Shown: positions 1-5,842 of the stretch, one piece after another
Numbering within the stretch: position 1 is the stretch's first letter
Layout: the number at the start of each line of letters is the position of its first letter
Assembly: GCA_902482185.1 (NCBI GenBank)
Contig: CABSZR010000099.1
Location: forward strand, 1 to 5,842
Length of the DNA: 5,842 nt
Direction: 5' to 3'
DNA from: an uncultured Collinsella sp.
GTDB taxonomy: Bacteria > Actinomycetota > Coriobacteriia > Coriobacteriales > Coriobacteriaceae
Program-made: the position numbers and the translations under genes
The notes under the pieces: model-generated
What the model was told of the DNA's origin: nothing
Databases searched by the model: none
Seen by the model: the letters and a program-made list of their open reading frames with translations, nothing else

Positions 1-767
1 GCAGCGGCGGCGGCAAAGACCCCAAGGCTAACTTCGTCGGCAGCTGGCAGTACTCGGGTGGAACCTTGGATGGCGAAGAGCTCACCGATGAGTACATGGA
101 TATGCTCAAGGAGTGGGGCCTCAACTGCGTCCTGATCCTCGACGAGGACGGCACAGGCGTCCTCGATATGTTCCTTGAGGTCGCCGACCTGAAATGGGAA
201 GCCAAGGACGCCACCACCGTAACGATCACCGCCGAAGATGAGTCGCACGACCTGAAGCTCAAGGACGACAAGCTCGTCCTTGAGGTGGAAGGCGACAAGC
301 TTATCTTCACCAAGTCCGACAAGGATCTGTCCGGCACGGTGAAGAAGGATCGCGAGGCGGCCGAGAAGGAAGAAGAGGTCGATGAGGCCGTCGAAGACGA
401 CGACGTCCAGAGTGTCGAAATCTCCCCCGCCGTCACCGTCGCCGATGACGATCTGTGCACCATCACCATCACCGAGAAATTCAAGGACGACTGGGGCGAC
501 ATCGGCTTTGTCGTCAACATCACCAACAAGAGCGACAAGGACCTGACCTTCTACGCTCCTTCCGGCAAGACCAACGTCAACGGCACTATGAAGGAACCCT
601 GGTTCTCGGCTAACCTGATGCCCGGCACCAGCGCCACCGAGGAATTCACGTTCTCGAGCGGCGAGCTTGACAGCCTTGACGACCTGGTCAATACGACCAT
701 CGGCATCGACGCCTACCTGACCGATTCCTACGAGGACGTCGCCTCCTACAGCGCAACCATCGCGTAG
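1..767 (+). CDS. Acidic two-domain lipoprotein, 5' end missing (probable extracytoplasmic protein)
   Basis: The frame is open from the window edge to the TAG at 765-767. The first complete codon is at 3, and it reads SGGGKDPKANFVGSWQYSGG, so the real start lies upstream. A TTG at 66 could be called as a start but is internal. The partial codon before SGGG ends in GC, which fits TGC (the lipobox Cys of a lipoprotein); the Ser/Gly-rich stretch after it is a typical mature lipoprotein N-terminus. Counting from base 3, residues about 7-105 form a small beta-rich domain of the lipocalin-like/DUF5640 style: FVGSW, then LDEDGTG, then alternating strands ending LIFTKSDKD. Residues about 106-136 are a charged linker (EKEEEVDEAVEDDD). 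Residues about 137-254 are a second beta-rich, Ig-like domain (FVVNITNKSDKDLTFYAP). No catalytic motif is visible. The role is unknown; surface attachment or ligand binding is inference. The gene converges on the signalling operon and has its own terminator. Confidence 0.85.
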   Translation, partial: SGGGKDPKANFVGSWQYSGGTLDGEELTDEYMDMLKEWGLNCVLILDEDGTGVLDMFLEVADLKWEAKDATTVTITAEDESHDLKLKDDKLVLEVEGDKLIFTKSDKDLSGTVKKDREAAEKEEEVDEAVEDDDVQSVEISPAVTVADDDLCTITITEKFKDDWGDIGFVVNITNKSDKDLTFYAPSGKTNVNGTMKEPWFSANLMPGTSATEEFTFSSGELDSLDDLVNTTIGIDAYLTDSYEDVASYSATIA

Positions 768-819
768 CGGCAGACATCGACGGCCGCGGATTGGCGGATA
801 CATCCGCGCACATGTCAGG

Positions 820-858
820 CGGGGCCGCAGGAGTTGATCCTGCGGCCCCGTCGTTTTT
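820..858 (+). terminator. Strong intrinsic terminator after the lipoprotein gene
   Basis: A perfect 12-bp GC-rich stem (CGGGGCCGCAGG at 820-831 pairing with 839-850) encloses a 7-base loop and is followed by TCGTTTTT. It lies 52 bases after the lipoprotein stop. On the minus strand no T-run follows the stem, so as a classical terminator it serves only the + strand. The minus-strand operon, ending at 879, may still use the hairpin as a 3' barrier. Short inverted repeats around 785-808 (CGCGGA/TCCGCG) are too weak to call. Nothing else is seen in 768-878. Confidence 0.9.
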
Positions 859-878
859 GTGCCGATGCGTAACGAGCG

Positions 879-1499
879 CTAGCGCTCCATATTGGGAACG
901 ATGCTGCCCTCCGTTACTGCGCGCACGGCCAAGCGCATGATGTTGTCGTAGCCGGTCTTGTTGAGGATCTCCGAAATGCGGCGCTTGATGGTGCCCTCGC
1001 TCATAAACAGCTCGGCCGCGATCTCGCGGCGGCTCTTGCCCTCGCAGGCAAGGCGCAAAATCGATAGCTCAACATCGTCGAGTGCCGCCGTGCCCGAAAA
1101 AATGCTCTCGGGCGGCTTGGGAAACGTGCAGTAGCCCGCCAACGTGGAGCGCATCACGGCGAACAGCTCGTCGATACCGACGTTCTTGTACACAAAGCTA
1201 TCGACGCCCGCCTCGCGGGCCTGATCGACAAAGGTGATCTCGGGCATGCCGGTCATGATAATGATGCGACACTCGGGCAGCCGCTCCTTGATGCGCGCCG
1301 CCGCCACGATGCCGTTTGAATCGTGTTCGGTGCACACGTCCATCAGTATCATGTCCGGGCGCTCCTTGAGCGCGACACCCAAGGCCTCGGAGGCATCGGC
1401 AATCGCGGCGACAACGGTCATATCGGGCTGGTCGCCAACGGAGCGCGCCAGGCTCTCGCGCAAGATAGCTTGGTCTTCGACGATAAGGACGCGAATCAT
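879..1499 (-). CDS. NarL/LuxR-family response regulator
   Basis: This 206-residue protein is the usual length for a NarL-type regulator. The receiver domain covers residues 1-120: acidic pocket E8/D9, phospho-acceptor Asp54 in ILMDV, switch Thr83 in IIMTG and Lys105 in FVYKN. A linker follows, then a LuxR-type helix-turn-helix at about 141-190 (LACEGKSRREIAAELFMSEG, then TIKRRISEILNKTGY). The cytoplasmic protein should be phosphorylated by the kinase encoded just upstream and then bind DNA. Its ATG (1499-1497) overlaps the kinase TGA as ATGA and has AGGAG 6 bases upstream, so the start is secure. Oddities: the loop after Asp54 (CTEHDSNG) is one residue longer than the usual xMPxxxG loop and lacks the proline. 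The HTH begins DVELS rather than the common LTxRE. I recall similar loops in NarL-type regulators of Firmicutes and Coriobacteria. The target promoters are not visible in the protein. Confidence 0.95.
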   Translation of the reverse strand: MIRVLIVEDQAILRESLARSVGDQPDMTVVAAIADASEALGVALKERPDMILMDVCTEHDSNGIVAAARIKERLPECRIIIMTGMPEITFVDQAREAGVDSFVYKNVGIDELFAVMRSTLAGYCTFPKPPESIFSGTAALDDVELSILRLACEGKSRREIAAELFMSEGTIKRRISEILNKTGYDNIMRLAVRAVTEGSIVPNMER

Positions 1500-2995
1500 G
1501 AGTTTCTCCTTTGAGCTGTGGCGCTGGCGTTGAGCGGGATGGACACCGCAAGCGTAAAGGGCGGGGCGGCATGGATTTCCAGGCAGCCGCCCAGATCTTG
1601 CGCGACATGCCTCATACCTGGAATACCCGTTCCCTCGCGATACGATACGGGTGCCGGGGACCCGTCGTTAGAAATCGTCATGTGCGCGATGCCGTCAGCA
1701 TCCGCCCCCTCCTGCCACAGGCGCACATGGACCCGATGCGCTTGCGCATGCTTGGTGGCATTGGTCGAGGCTTCGCGGATAATCTGCAGAAAGGCTGCAG
1801 CGACACGCGCGTCCTCAGGCAGCGCCCCCTCAACATCGATCTGCACACTCACCAGGCCAAAAGCATGGACGATATCACCCAGCTGCTCTGCAGGCTCGCT
1901 GGCACCACCACTGCGCAAATCGGCGGCAATTGAGCGTAGCAACGGGTCGATCTGCTCGAGCGACTCATCGTCCAGACGCCCCTCCTCCAAATAGCGATGA
2001 AGAATGGACAGGCGCTGCCCGATCACATCGTGAACGCGGGCGCGCATACGTAGGTAGGCCGCATTGTCGGCAACCTTTTTAACTTCTTCGATCTGGGACT
2101 GGAGCTCTTGGCCCGCAAGCTCAAGCAGGTGGTTTGCTTGCGCCAAGCGGTCGTAGGCGCGTGCGTATTCCGTCACGTCCAGTCCGATAATGCGCTCAAA
2201 GAGGCGGCCCGAAACCATAACCTCGTCGTGCACAAATAGGCGAATCTCGGCGGGAGAAATCTCGATCACCGCGCGAGCCTCACCAAAACGGTCCAAGTTA
2301 ATCCGCACGCGATTCCTACTGCTTTCGGGCATTTGCATGCTAAGTTTGCGCAGGTCGTTCCATGTGCCGCTCATGTCACCTAGATCGGTGGGCATATGAA
2401 GTTCCACCAGGTTTTTGCGCATGCAGCGGTTCATGAGCAGCGGACGGCCCCTCGGGTCCAGATACAGGATGCCCACGGGAATCACGTTGATGGTTTCGAT
2501 CGTCGAGAACGCGGTGATATCCTCCTGGCGGTTGCGGACATCCATCAAGAGCGCCGCAATGGAGCGGAACAGGAAAAACGCTCCCTCTGCGATAAGGACC
2601 GTGGTCCACGCCGAGCCCATGGCAAAAACCACCGGCGGTGTAACGGCGACAACAAGCAGCAGCTCGGCCAGCATGACAGGGCGACGATAGCGCACCATAA
2701 GCACCACGCCGTAGGCAAAGATCACGGCATTGAGCCACAGCGCTCCGCCCATTGCCTTGGCGCAAACGTCAAGCGGCGCCACCAGATACGAGCCAGATGA
2801 CGCGAATAAGATGAGCGCCGAAATAACTAGGTGAAGCACAAGGCTCGCCTCGTAGGCACAAATCACCTTACGGTTATAGGACGAGCGGCGCGATGAAATG
2901 AGCGGGACGTGGATCGTCTGCAGACACGCAGCCAGGGCAAAGACAACATCGAGCGCAACGATTTGGGGAAGGATGAGCGAAATCTGCATCGTCAC
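1496..2995 (-). CDS. Membrane sensor histidine kinase, HisKA_3/DesK-NarX type (active)
   Basis: This 499-residue kinase should autophosphorylate and pass phosphate to Asp54 of the downstream regulator. Residues 1-152 hold about five hydrophobic helices (roughly 8-27, 46-67, 80-101, 106-126, 128-150) with short loops, so it probably senses within or near the membrane. Residues about 160-275 look PAS-like (TINVIPVGILYLDPRGRPLL) and end with DVTE at 273-276. A helical linker runs from 277 to 315. The dimerisation/phosphotransfer helix carries His322 in RVHDVIGQRLS, including the HDxxxQ phosphatase signature (Asp323, Gln327). The ATPase domain has an N-box (E408, N412, H416 in REASTNATKHA), a D-box SNDG (442-445) and a G-box GTGIPG (455-460). 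All core residues are present, so it should be active. The GTG start at 2995 overlaps the previous gene's TGA as GTGA, with GAGGG 7 bases upstream. An ATG two codons later (2989) is the alternative start. The signal sensed is unknown. Confidence 0.93.
   Translation of the reverse strand: MTMQISLILPQIVALDVVFALAACLQTIHVPLISSRRSSYNRKVICAYEASLVLHLVISALILFASSGSYLVAPLDVCAKAMGGALWLNAVIFAYGVVLMVRYRRPVMLAELLLVVAVTPPVVFAMGSAWTTVLIAEGAFFLFRSIAALLMDVRNRQEDITAFSTIETINVIPVGILYLDPRGRPLLMNRCMRKNLVELHMPTDLGDMSGTWNDLRKLSMQMPESSRNRVRINLDRFGEARAVIEISPAEIRLFVHDEVMVSGRLFERIIGLDVTEYARAYDRLAQANHLLELAGQELQSQIEEVKKVADNAAYLRMRARVHDVIGQRLSILHRYLEEGRLDDESLEQIDPLLRSIAADLRSGGASEPAEQLGDIVHAFGLVSVQIDVEGALPEDARVAAAFLQIIREASTNATKHAQAHRVHVRLWQEGADADGIAHMTISNDGSPAPVSYREGTGIPGMRHVAQDLGGCLEIHAAPPFTLAVSIPLNASATAQRRNS
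1506..1510 (-). promoter_or_regulatory. Shine-Dalgarno site of the response regulator
   Basis: The minus strand reads AAAGGAG, with AGGAG at 1510-1506, 6 bases before the ATG at 1499. It lies inside the last codons of the kinase gene, so the regulator can be translated by coupling and by fresh initiation. Confidence 0.8.
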
Positions 2996-4875
2996 TCACC
3001 CGCCCTCGGCATCAAGACGATCATGCGCAGCTGGCCGGGCTCGCCCTCAAGGCGGTATGCCACGTTGCGCCCTTGCAGAGCGCTTTCGAGCTCTTGCGCA
3101 GCGGGCGTCTGCGAAAGATCTGCATCATCGTTGGAAAAAAGCGTGGCGCGCAGCTCGACACTGCATCGGTCATGGTCGCCCAAGTGATACATAAGCGCCG
3201 GATGGTCGGTGGTGTAGGCAAAAAACGCAAAGTCATACACGCAGTCGTACAGGGCACTTACCATACTGGCGTGCATCGGGCGCCGTATGGCGATAATCGA
3301 GGCGCAATCGATATCGATGGTGCGCAGGTCGCTTGCGAGCTCGTTGGCAATGAGCTGAATGCGGTCGCGATCAAAACCGCTCTCCCCGTGCTGTGCCAAC
3401 GTGAGCGACCCCTTGCGCTTGCAATAGGCGACGAGCATCTTGGCGCGCTGCAGCATGCGGTAACGCTCGTGCGAAGACGCTTCGTCGGTCAACGGTGGCA
3501 GCGAGCCCAGCAGGTCGTACATCTCTTCGAGCGCGCGGGCAAGCGCCTGGTCCACGTCTTGGACCAGCAAGGTCTCGGCCTCTTGATCTGCCAAATGCGC
3601 CTTAAGGTCGTAGTCGGCGGCGAGCAGCTCGTTTTGACGCTGCAGCTCCATGCGACGATGTGCCAGCTCACGGTTAAGCTCGTTGAGCTCCGACACGTCT
3701 TGGGCAAGCAGGGCCGATCCGCCCAGCAGTGGGAAGGCACGGTACATCACATCGGGATCGGACGCCACGGCAAAGGCATGGGCGCGGCCGTGCTCCTGGG
3801 TCCGCAACTCCTCGCGCACGCCTACCGGCGTTGGCTTTGACACCGGCGTGGCATAGACCTCCTGCAGGTCGCGCGTTAGAACTTTGAGGTCAAGCGGCAA
3901 GGTGTCGAAGATGCCGGCGATGTCGTGATACGACGGAACGACACCGCAATCGAGACAGATTTCCATCGCCACCACGCACAGGACGCAATAGACGAGCGAA
4001 AAGTTGAGCTTCCATGCCCAGGGCACGCGCAACGCATACGAGACGGCAAAGAATGCGCCACCCAGCAGTACGAGCGCCGCCGTGCCCGAGAAACGCTGGA
4101 TGCGAAAGGACGAGGACCGACCAACCAGGATAAAAAAGGCCACGAAGTTAAAGGCCGTCCACACTAAGACGGCGAAATAACCCCAGCCGTACGTGTAATC
4201 GTTGCTCCAGGTGTCGCTTGTACGGTCAAAGCGGAAGACCTGCTGGTGAAAATCGTTGGTGAGCACAAATCCGATAAGCAGGATGGCCGCAATCCACAGC
4301 GCAACGCAGTAGCGGCGACCCAGGCGGTGTTGCTCCAGGCCCGCAAGGCGCAGACCACACAACTGGTAGAGCAGCGGAATGAGCGTCATGGGCACGTAGT
4401 ACAGGTACCACAGCACGGTGGCATAGAACGGCGTGAACGACTTGTACTTGAGAATGACTTCGATCATCCACAGGGCGCAGATGGAGGCGATGGCAACAAG
4501 GCGGCGGCGCAACACATAGTCCAAACAGCGCAGATAGACCGATACGCCCCAGATCGAAAATGCAATTGCGGCAACAAGCAACGGCAGAGAGCTCGAATGG
4601 ACGAGCGCATCCACGACCTCTTCGGACACCTCGCTATAGGCGGGCACGGCGTTAGAAAGTTTGGGGTCGAAGGCGAACAGCGCCGGCAAGACTGCCAAAA
4701 GCATGAGGAACATCGCGGTGATGACACCGGCGATAGCAAAGACGCGGTGGCGGTACACCTGATGTGTTATGCCAACAAGGAATCGCGGCATGGCGAAGAG
4801 CCTGCCGCCCCTGGGATCCGCCACGGGTGCGGATCGGGCGGCCGCGTTGCCGATATGTCGCTCGCGGGTACCCAT
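2992..4875 (-). CDS. 7TM sensor protein with degenerate histidine-kinase core (probable pseudokinase)
   Basis: The protein is 627 residues from the ATG at 4875. The frame is open to 5001, but the extra 42 residues do not look like protein and span a hairpin; a later ATG at 4791 is also possible. TM1 is at about 45-69. About seven further helices follow (97-115, 126-142, 150-172, 190-207, 230-252, 263-281, 290-309), with TNDFHQQVF at 206-214 matching the style of the histidine-kinase N-terminal 7TM domain. A PAS-like segment (about 320-392) ends in DVSEL (393-397) and leads into a coiled coil (about 397-445). The C-terminus keeps the layout of a kinase core without its chemistry. At the H-box, EMYDLLGSL has Tyr453 where His is expected and Ser458 where the HDxxxQ Gln would be. 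The N-box counterpart LYDCVYDFAFFA has Asp548 for Asn. SND survives at 581-583 but the glycine-rich lid is absent. It is the first gene of the operon and overlaps the active kinase by 4 bases. It is probably a signal input or partner for that kinase. I recall related kinase-like proteins (with AYxKRxxNL, here AYCKRKGSL) in Clostridia, usually called histidine kinases. Confidence 0.85.
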   Translation of the reverse strand: MGTRERHIGNAAARSAPVADPRGGRLFAMPRFLVGITHQVYRHRVFAIAGVITAMFLMLLAVLPALFAFDPKLSNAVPAYSEVSEEVVDALVHSSSLPLLVAAIAFSIWGVSVYLRCLDYVLRRRLVAIASICALWMIEVILKYKSFTPFYATVLWYLYYVPMTLIPLLYQLCGLRLAGLEQHRLGRRYCVALWIAAILLIGFVLTNDFHQQVFRFDRTSDTWSNDYTYGWGYFAVLVWTAFNFVAFFILVGRSSSFRIQRFSGTAALVLLGGAFFAVSYALRVPWAWKLNFSLVYCVLCVVAMEICLDCGVVPSYHDIAGIFDTLPLDLKVLTRDLQEVYATPVSKPTPVGVREELRTQEHGRAHAFAVASDPDVMYRAFPLLGGSALLAQDVSELNELNRELAHRRMELQRQNELLAADYDLKAHLADQEAETLLVQDVDQALARALEEMYDLLGSLPPLTDEASSHERYRMLQRAKMLVAYCKRKGSLTLAQHGESGFDRDRIQLIANELASDLRTIDIDCASIIAIRRPMHASMVSALYDCVYDFAFFAYTTDHPALMYHLGDHDRCSVELRATLFSNDDADLSQTPAAQELESALQGRNVAYRLEGEPGQLRMIVLMPRAGE

Positions 4876-4884
4876 AGTGCTTTT

Positions 4885-4890
4885 AGTGTA
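4885..4890 (-). promoter_or_regulatory. Possible -10 element for a leaderless operon transcript
   Basis: The minus strand reads TACACT at 4890-4885, nine bases before the ATG at 4875. A transcript from it would start within a few bases of that ATG. No Shine-Dalgarno sequence precedes the ATG, which fits leaderless initiation as is common in actinobacteria. No convincing -35 box is found at 15-18 bases spacing, so the call is weak. Confidence 0.3.
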
Positions 4891-4945
4891 CCGACAGATG
4901 GGTCGAAAAAGCGGGCCGCATGTCCCAAAATCCGCAGACGGCAAG

Positions 4946-4978
4946 GCGCCCGGCGAGCAGTTAATGCTTGCCGGGCGC
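4946..4978. other. Strong hairpin upstream of the signalling operon
   Basis: GCGCCCGGC (4946-4954) pairs perfectly with GCCGGGCGC (4970-4978). The stem extends inward by a G-T pair and AGCA/TGCT to a 5-base loop, giving about 14 pairs. On the + strand it is followed only by GTTTG. On the minus strand no T-run is adjacent; the first is TTTTT at 4910-4906, about 36 bases further on. It is therefore not a textbook terminator in either direction. If minus-strand transcription starts near 5115, the hairpin would sit in the operon's 5' leader. Confidence 0.6.
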
Positions 4979-5106
4979 GTTTGCATCGGGATGCCCATCA
5001 AGGAAGTGGCGTTGCGCGTGTCCCTTCTGGGCCATGCGGCTCAAAATCGCGGCGTGATGTGGACGACTGGGGCCGAATTAGCAGCATTTCGAGCTTGGTT
5101 TCGATA

Positions 5107-5135
5107 TTGAGACTGGTTCTTTATTATAATAGAAT
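5107..5135 (+). promoter_or_regulatory. Sigma70-type promoter of the rightward membrane-protein gene
   Basis: TTGAGA (5107-5112) and TAGAAT (5130-5135) each match the consensus at 5 of 6 positions and are separated by exactly 17 bases. Transcription would begin around 5142, leaving a leader of about 24 bases before the ATG at 5166. The overlapping TATAAT at 5125-5130 is a better -10, but it lies only 12 bases from TTGAGA. The region is clearly richer in A/T than its surroundings, as expected for a promoter. Confidence 0.65.
5122..5131 (-). promoter_or_regulatory. Palindromic -10 region, candidate minus-strand promoter
   Basis: TATTATAATA at 5122-5131 is its own reverse complement, so a perfect TATAAT reads on the minus strand (5128-5123) and another on the + strand (5125-5130). 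On the minus strand the best -35-like sequences (TTGTCT at 5144-5139) are too close, so this promoter would need help from an activator. A start near 5115 would give the signalling operon a leader of about 240 bases. Confidence 0.35.
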
Positions 5136-5154
5136 TCCAGACAATTGAGCGGCC

Positions 5155-5165
5155 GGGGGTTAACC
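5155..5165 (+). promoter_or_regulatory. Weak ribosome-binding site before the membrane-protein gene
   Basis: GGGGG at 5155-5159 lies 6 bases before the ATG at 5166 and is the only purine-rich run at a suitable distance. It overlaps the 8-bp palindrome GGTTAACC (5158-5165) that abuts the start codon. The SD match is imperfect, so modest translation is expected. Confidence 0.4.
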
Positions 5166-5842
5166 ATGAGGGGCATGGGAGACACAACCGCATATTTGCG
5201 TCGGGGCATTCGGGAGATTATATGCCTGGCGCTGTTCTTCTTCACGTTTTTGGCGTGCGAGTATCTTTTTGATGTGCGCATAGCCGAGTTCGTGCCATCG
5301 AGTGAGGTCGTCATCTACGAGAGCATCGTTGTCGGCGCGAGCGTGATCGGCTTTTTCGTGCGCCCATTTCTGTATTATCGCCGTCCCCAGTCGATCGATG
5401 CGACAAGCGATATTACAGGCGTGCTATTGGTGTCGGCATTGTTGCTGATGATTATGGCAGTGCGGTTTGAGGTGGTAATTGCCGGCGGCCTGGTGGCGTG
5501 CTGCGCCCTGGGCTACTGCGGATCGACTGCCCACGCAAACTTTGCGCGACGCTTTGCGCGGACGCCCTGCTTGGCGCGCGCCGCAGCACTTTCCTATGCC
5601 ATGGGCGTTCTGGTACAGGTGTTCAACCACATGGCGATGCCTGTTGGTATTCCTCAGCAGGCTGTTCTGGTCATCTGTGCGATCGCGCAGGTAGCGTTGC
5701 TCCACGGTGCCCGACGCGCCAAGCTGCGCGACGAGTCCGATCCCAACTTCGAACCCAGTGCTGCCGGGCTTTCGGTAGATGCTCTGGAATATGGCGCCAA
5801 ATGGCATGACGATCCCGAGGCAAAGGCGGCATTTCGCCGCAC
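5166..5842 (+). CDS. Polytopic membrane protein, N-terminal part (3' end beyond window)
   Basis: The frame is open from the ATG at 5166 to the window end: 225 codons plus two bases, no stop. The protein begins MRGMGDTTAYLRRGIREIIC. Hydrophobic helices are visible at about 17-36 (LALFFFTFLACEYLF), 48-68 (VVIYESIVVGASVIGFF), 82-98 (ITGVLLVSALLLMIMAV), 101-118 (VVIAGGLVACCALGYC), 135-155 (RAAALSYAMGVLVQVFNHM) and 160-178 (PQQAVLVICAIAQVALLH). A hydrophilic stretch follows (RRAKLRDESDPNFEPS). Six helices followed by a polar central loop resemble the first half of a 12-helix MFS-like domain. In Coriobacteria such domains are often fused to a C-terminal LuxR helix-turn-helix, but the part that would show this lies outside the window, so this is inference. 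A transporter or other membrane sensor is possible. An ATG three codons in (5175) is an alternative start. Opposite-strand reading frames across 5078-5842 are shadows. The gene is divergent from the signalling operon, which makes it a plausible partner or target. Confidence 0.8.
   Translation, partial: MRGMGDTTAYLRRGIREIICLALFFFTFLACEYLFDVRIAEFVPSSEVVIYESIVVGASVIGFFVRPFLYYRRPQSIDATSDITGVLLVSALLLMIMAVRFEVVIAGGLVACCALGYCGSTAHANFARRFARTPCLARAAALSYAMGVLVQVFNHMAMPVGIPQQAVLVICAIAQVALLHGARRAKLRDESDPNFEPSAAGLSVDALEYGAKWHDDPEAKAAFRR

Noticed and set aside
1198..1608. 136-codon open frame on the minus strand
   Set aside because: It overlaps the response regulator and the kinase end in another frame. 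Its Arg/Ala/His-rich product is a frame shadow.
3073..3840. 255-codon open frame on the + strand
   Set aside because: It is antisense to the kinase-like core of the sensor gene; its composition is that of a complement reading and it has no recognisable motif.
4946..4978. Hairpin as an intrinsic terminator
   Set aside because: No T-run of useful length follows it directly on either strand, and no gene ends just before it. It was kept only as a hairpin.
2992..5001. Longest version of the sensor gene starting at 5001
   Set aside because: The added 42 residues do not look like protein, no ribosome-binding site precedes 5001, and the segment contains a strong hairpin. The ATG at 4875 was preferred.
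4246..5148. 300-codon open frame on the + strand
   Set aside because: It lies opposite the 7TM sensor gene and crosses the intergenic region. Its product is rich in His, Arg, Gln and Gly with no domain pattern, typical of an antisense shadow in high-GC DNA.
5078..5314. 78-codon minus-strand open frame upstream of the operon
   Set aside because: It lies over the promoter region and opposite the start of the rightward membrane-protein gene, with no ribosome-binding site or domain pattern.
1..5842. CRISPR arrays, tRNA or rRNA genes, insertion sequences
   Set aside because: No regularly spaced repeats, tRNA-like cloverleaf, rRNA-like stretch, transposase or terminal inverted repeats were recognised.

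Overview
The window is high-GC (roughly 60%) bacterial chromosomal DNA. The style of the genes points to a Coriobacteriia actinobacterium, most likely Collinsella or a close relative: an acidic lipoprotein with a small beta-barrel domain, a NarL-type two-component system headed by a 7TM kinase-like protein, and a TM-rich protein upstream of it. This assignment is by recognition of gene style, not by a search.

Layout. (1) Positions 1-767, + strand: the 3' part of a secreted, probably lipid-anchored, acidic two-domain protein. It ends at a strong intrinsic terminator (820-858). (2) Positions 879-4875, - strand: a tight three-gene signalling operon, transcribed right to left. The order is a large membrane sensor with a kinase-like but catalytically degenerate C-terminus (4875-2992), a DesK/NarX-type histidine kinase with intact catalytic motifs (2995-1496), and a NarL/LuxR response regulator (1499-879). 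Both junctions are 4-base stop/start overlaps (GTGA and ATGA), so translation is probably coupled. (3) Positions 4876-5165: a divergent intergenic region with a strong hairpin, a good sigma70-type promoter firing rightward, and a palindromic -10 element that reads TATAAT on both strands. (4) Positions 5166-5842, + strand: the N-terminal part of a polytopic membrane protein that runs off the window. It has about six TM helices followed by a hydrophilic segment.

How it may work together. The classical kinase (His322, HDxxxQ motif, N-box, G-box) should phosphorylate Asp54 of the response regulator, which would then bind DNA through its C-terminal LuxR helix-turn-helix. The first gene parallels the kinase in overall plan (membrane sensor, PAS-like segment ending in DVS/DVT, coiled coil, kinase-like core). 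However, it lacks the phospho-accepting His, the N-box Asn and the glycine-rich ATP lid. The most interesting reading is that it is a pseudokinase sensor that controls, or dimerises with, the active kinase. The divergent membrane protein is the nearest candidate target or partner of the system.
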